64,000 bases of DNA. Origin: JBCCXL01 sp039191605. GTDB lineage: Bacteria > Acidobacteriota > Thermoanaerobaculia > Multivoradales > JAHZIX01. Position numbers and translations under genes: made by a program. Positions 60,864-64,000 of the stretch are shown here, piece after piece; position 1 is the first letter of the stretch; each line of letters starts with the position of its first letter. A model generated the notes under the pieces. That model did not search any database and was not told the DNA's origin. It was given only the letters and a program-made list of their open reading frames with translations. The DNA lies in NCBI GenBank assembly GCA_039191605.1, contig JBCCXL010000018.1, forward strand, positions 62,001-126,000, given 5' to 3'.

Positions 60864-63385
60864 GACGGCGCCGCTCCGAGAGCTTCCTGAGGCGGGCCGG
60901 CCTTGCCGGCCCCGCCGGCAAGCTCGTGGAGCCGAGGCCCGACGGCGAGGGGATTCCCGTCGTCCAGACGCCTCGCTGGTATGCCCTATTGCGGGTGGAG
61001 GTGAGCAAGGCGAGCCAGCGCCTGCTGGAGCTGGGGCTGGTATTTCGGGTCGAAGCCGGGGCTCCGCCGCTGGAGCTGTCGATGGGCAATCTCCTGCTCC
61101 TCACGGTGAAGGGGGAGCGCACCCCGGAGCTGGAGTTGGTGAGCGTCGGCCTGACCGAGGTGGAAGACGACGAGCAGCACGTGGTGGTGCCGGTGACGGT
61201 GCGCGATCTCAGAGCGGCGGAGGAGCTGCTGGTGCAGGGGGACCCGCCCTCTTGGGTGGTCCAGGTGGTGGATCTCATGGGGCTCGAGGCCAATCGCTCG
61301 CGGGCCGGCTTCCTCACCGTGGTGAATTGGCCCGAGGGGGAAGACTGCCCGCAGCCGGAGAGCTTCGAGATTCCGGATCGCAGCACCCCGGAGCTGGACT
61401 ACCTGGCGAGGGACTATTCGGCGCTGCGGCAGGTGATGCTGGATCAGCTCTCCCTAGTGCAGACAGAGCGCAGCGATACGCCGGATCTCGGCCCGGCGGA
61501 CGAGATGACGATGCTGGTGGAGGTGCTGGCCTACGCCGCGGACAAGCTGTCGTATTACCAGGACGCGGCGGCTACCGAGGCCTATTTGGAGACCGCCCGT
61601 CGCCGCCTTTCGGTGCGCCGTCACGCGAGGCTGGTGGACTACCGCCTCCACGAGGGCTGCAACTCTCGGCTGTGGGCCAGCTTCGAGGCGGAGGGTACCT
61701 TCGTGTTGCCGGGCTTGACCCCGCTGCTCACTGGAGCCCAGGGTTTTTCGGATTCGGTGCTGGCGCCCTCGGATACGCGTTCTTTCGAGCGTGCCCTGGC
61801 GGCCGGTGCGGAGGTCTTCCTCACTCTCGAAGACGTCACCCTGTCTCGGACCTTCAACGAATTGAGCCTGGCGGATCCCTGGGGACGGGTACCTTACGCC
61901 CTGGACATCGGCACCACGGAGGCCTTTCTCGTCGGCCACGGCCTCGGTCTCGAGGTGGGGATGGTGTTGATCCTGGAGGAGGTGCTGGGGGTGCTCACCG
62001 GCTCGCCGGAGGATGCCGATCCGGAGCGCCGCGCGGCGCTCCGGCTGCAGCAGGTGGACGAGGTGAACGACGTCGGCAACGGCGCAGACTACACCCGGAT
62101 CCGCTGGTTCGATGACGATGCCCTGCTGCAGTCGCTGGCGGTGGTGGCGCTGGTGGAGGGTCGCGAGGTCAAGGACGTGACGGTGGTGCGGGCCAACGTG
62201 GTCGCCGCGGATCACGGTCGCCCGATTCCGCAGGAGGTGCTGCAGCCTTCCCCGGTGCCGGCTCCGACGCTGGCGGAGCTGCAGGGGGACGGCAGGGGAT
62301 GGCAGCCGGTGCTGCAATATCCGGACGTCACCTTCGCGGTGCCCTGGGATGGGGAGGAGGAAAAGCTGCGGCCGGCACGGGCGACCCTGGAGCAGGATCC
62401 CGACAGGGCGCGGCCGTCGGTGCATCTGGTGCAGGTGGGGGAGGACGCCCGCTGGCACGGGCGAGCAGACCTGCTTTCCAGCGGACCCTACGATCGCGCC
62501 TTCGTCCTGGAGGTGGAGAGCGATCGAGGGGCGATGCTGCGCTTTGGCGACGACAGCGTCGGCCGCCGTCCGCCGCCGCGGGCGGTCTTCGAGGCCAGCT
62601 ATCGGGTCGGTAACGGCACCGCCGGCAACGTCGGCGCCGACGCCCTGGCGACGGTGGTGACGACGCAGCGGGTGAACGCGGTGACCAACCTGCTGCCGGC
62701 CACCGGTGGCGTCGATCCGGAGCTGCTCTCGCGGGCCCGGCTCAACGCTCCGGATGCCTACGGCGTGCAGCAGCGAGGGGTGACGGAGGAGGATTACCGC
62801 CAGCTGGTGGAGGCGCTGCCGACGGTGCAGCAGGCGGCGGTGGTGGCCGAATGGTCGGGATCCTGGCTGAATTTCGAGATCAGCATCGATCGCTTGGGAG
62901 GACTACCCCTGGACGACGCCTTCCTGGCCTCTACCACCCGCTACCTGGAGGCTTTCCGCCTCGCCGGTACCTCTTTTTCGCTGCGCTCGCCGCGCTGGGC
63001 GGCGGTGGAGATTCAGCTGGTGGTCTACTGCTCCGCAGCCCTTTCCGCCACCAGCCTGCGGGCGGAGCTGGACCGACTCTTCGGCACCGGCAAGCTGGCG
63101 GACGGCAGCCTGGCCTACTTTCACCCGGATCGCTTCACCTTCGGTCAGTCGGTGGTGCTCTCGGATCTGGTGGAGCAGGCGCAGCGGGTCACCGGGGTGG
63201 ATTGGGTGAATGCGGATCCCCAAACCGATCCCCGAATTCGCTTCCGGCGCTGGGGACAGCCGTCTCAGGGAGAGCTGACGGCGGGGGAGATCCCCGTCGG
63301 GCCGCTGGAGATCGTGCGGGCGGACTCCAACCCCGCCGAACCCACCCACGGCAGCGCCCGAATGCTGGTGGTCCAGGAGGCATAG
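60860..63385 (+). CDS. Baseplate J/gp6-like protein (Afp11/Pvc11-like)
   Basis: An 841-residue putative baseplate assembly protein. The N-terminal domain contains DYLARDYSALRQVMLDQLS and AYAADKLSYYQDAAATEAYL, the family's recurrent helices. Later, RFGDDSVGRRPPP and GVTEEDYRQLVEALPTVQQA are the baseplate-J core. It forms the wedge ring around the hub. It is translationally coupled to the gp25-like gene and its TAG is immediately followed by the next ATG. Confidence 0.93.
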   Translation: MRRRRSESFLRRAGLAGPAGKLVEPRPDGEGIPVVQTPRWYALLRVEVSKASQRLLELGLVFRVEAGAPPLELSMGNLLLLTVKGERTPELELVSVGLTEVEDDEQHVVVPVTVRDLRAAEELLVQGDPPSWVVQVVDLMGLEANRSRAGFLTVVNWPEGEDCPQPESFEIPDRSTPELDYLARDYSALRQVMLDQLSLVQTERSDTPDLGPADEMTMLVEVLAYAADKLSYYQDAAATEAYLETARRRLSVRRHARLVDYRLHEGCNSRLWASFEAEGTFVLPGLTPLLTGAQGFSDSVLAPSDTRSFERALAAGAEVFLTLEDVTLSRTFNELSLADPWGRVPYALDIGTTEAFLVGHGLGLEVGMVLILEEVLGVLTGSPEDADPERRAALRLQQVDEVNDVGNGADYTRIRWFDDDALLQSLAVVALVEGREVKDVTVVRANVVAADHGRPIPQEVLQPSPVPAPTLAELQGDGRGWQPVLQYPDVTFAVPWDGEEEKLRPARATLEQDPDRARPSVHLVQVGEDARWHGRADLLSSGPYDRAFVLEVESDRGAMLRFGDDSVGRRPPPRAVFEASYRVGNGTAGNVGADALATVVTTQRVNAVTNLLPATGGVDPELLSRARLNAPDAYGVQQRGVTEEDYRQLVEALPTVQQAAVVAEWSGSWLNFEISIDRLGGLPLDDAFLASTTRYLEAFRLAGTSFSLRSPRWAAVEIQLVVYCSAALSATSLRAELDRLFGTGKLADGSLAYFHPDRFTFGQSVVLSDLVEQAQRVTGVDWVNADPQTDPRIRFRRWGQPSQGELTAGEIPVGPLEIVRADSNPAEPTHGSARMLVVQEA

Positions 63386-64000
63386 ATGAGCCGACGTCCT
63401 CAGGACCCTCGCCGTACTTCGCCCCACCGGCGGGAATCGGCAACCCGGGATGCGGGCCGCCGTGGCTCGACCAGCCCTCGTCGCACCGAGGCCTTGCCGG
63501 GGGCCGAAGAGGCGACCACGGCGAGCGCTTCGGGCTCCCTCGCGGTGCCCTCGGCGGGCAGCGCCGACCCCCGTCAGGACGGGCTCTACAACCCGCCGGG
63601 GCAGCGCCGGCTGCGCTTCCGAGTCGGTACCCAGAGCAGCTTCTATCGCCGCATGGTGGCCCAGCTGCCGGAGGAAACCCTGCCGGACGGGCCCGCCATG
63701 GGCAATCGACCGCTGCGCCGTCTGACCACCCGGGATCCGCAGGACCCCACCCTGGCGCTGCTCTGGGCCTTCGCCGGCGTCGGGGACATCCTGACCTTCT
63801 ATCAGCAGGAGATCCTGAACGAGGGCTATGTCGGCACCGCCAGCGAGCGGCTGTCGCTGGTGGAGCTCTCTCGGCTGGTGGGTTACGAGCCGACTCCGCC
63901 GGTGAGCGCCGAGGCGCTGCTGGCCTTCTCCGCAGAGGAGACGGAGGACGAGACCAACCCCGACGAATACCCGGTGCCCGTCGGCACCGCGGTGGTCAGC
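63386..64000 (+). CDS. Baseplate protein, Afp12/Pvc12-like (partial, runs off right edge)
   Basis: At least 205 residues, open to the end of the window. AGGAGG precedes the ATG. After an Arg/Ser-rich leader of about 65 residues, the sequence LALLWAFAGVGDILTFYQQE, ILNEGYVGTASERLSLVELS and RLVGYEPTPPVSAEALLAF is typical of the second large baseplate wedge protein of eCIS. The tape-measure, fibre and remaining genes should lie to the right. Confidence 0.88.
   Translation, partial: MSRRPQDPRRTSPHRRESATRDAGRRGSTSPRRTEALPGAEEATTASASGSLAVPSAGSADPRQDGLYNPPGQRRLRFRVGTQSSFYRRMVAQLPEETLPDGPAMGNRPLRRLTTRDPQDPTLALLWAFAGVGDILTFYQQEILNEGYVGTASERLSLVELSRLVGYEPTPPVSAEALLAFSAEETEDETNPDEYPVPVGTAVVS

Overview
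The window is a G+C-rich bacterial chromosome segment with dense genes, short spacers and many ATGA, GTGA or TGATG gene overlaps. The gene set (M13 and M29 peptidases, a tricorn-like S41 peptidase, YceI, DUF937 and BON-LysM proteins, a TonB-dependent receptor) points to a Gram-negative, probably environmental organism. Acidobacteriota or a similar lineage is plausible, but nothing here fixes the taxon. I see no rRNA, tRNA, CRISPR array or transposase gene.

Positions 1-29984 are mostly housekeeping and transport. In order they hold a polyprenyl diphosphate synthase cut by the left edge, a GbsR/MarR-type regulator divergent from an M13 metallopeptidase lipoprotein, an M29 aminopeptidase, and DUF937 and BON-LysM proteins. 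An MFS transporter and a PlsC-type acyltransferase are coupled. A small membrane protein is coupled to a sodium:solute symporter, followed by a GPH-type symporter, a small dimeric-barrel protein, a TonB receptor and an HSL-type esterase. Then come an XRE regulator, a SprT-like metalloprotein, the tricorn-like peptidase, YceI and a reductase-like SDR. A four-gene GntR/ABC-exporter operon with two paralogous membrane subunits closes this half; two operator-like palindromes lie upstream.

Positions 30346-32333 encode three paralogous, probably beta-rich proteins of unrecognised family, transcribed away from the next locus. An 846-base spacer follows. It contains a minus-strand terminator with no assigned gene.

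Positions 33180-64000 are an extracellular contractile injection system (eCIS, Afp/PVC type). The first part is sheath, tube, a Zn-finger baseplate or chaperone-like protein, a long disordered protein, a DUF4255 cap, an AAA+ ATPase and a small conserved protein. Six large effector candidates are embedded in the middle. The baseplate block follows: Afp7-like split in two, Afp8-like hub and spike split in two, PAAR-like tip, gp25-like, gp6/J-like and an Afp12-like protein that runs off the right edge. Almost all genes overlap or nearly touch, so this looks like one very long operon.

The effectors are the most unusual part. Two are DH...N (HNH-like) nuclease candidates with long Lys/Arg-rich coils and Ser/Asp/Glu tails. 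Two combine DUF4157 with a PD-(D/E)xK-like nuclease motif. Two combine DUF4157 with a Cys-type HNH nuclease and end in tails that resemble eukaryotic SR-protein and RGG domains. Most of them share a short N-terminal motif, a candidate loading signal. Together these suggest a particle delivering several nucleic-acid-attacking proteins, possibly into eukaryotic cells; the delivery target is inference.
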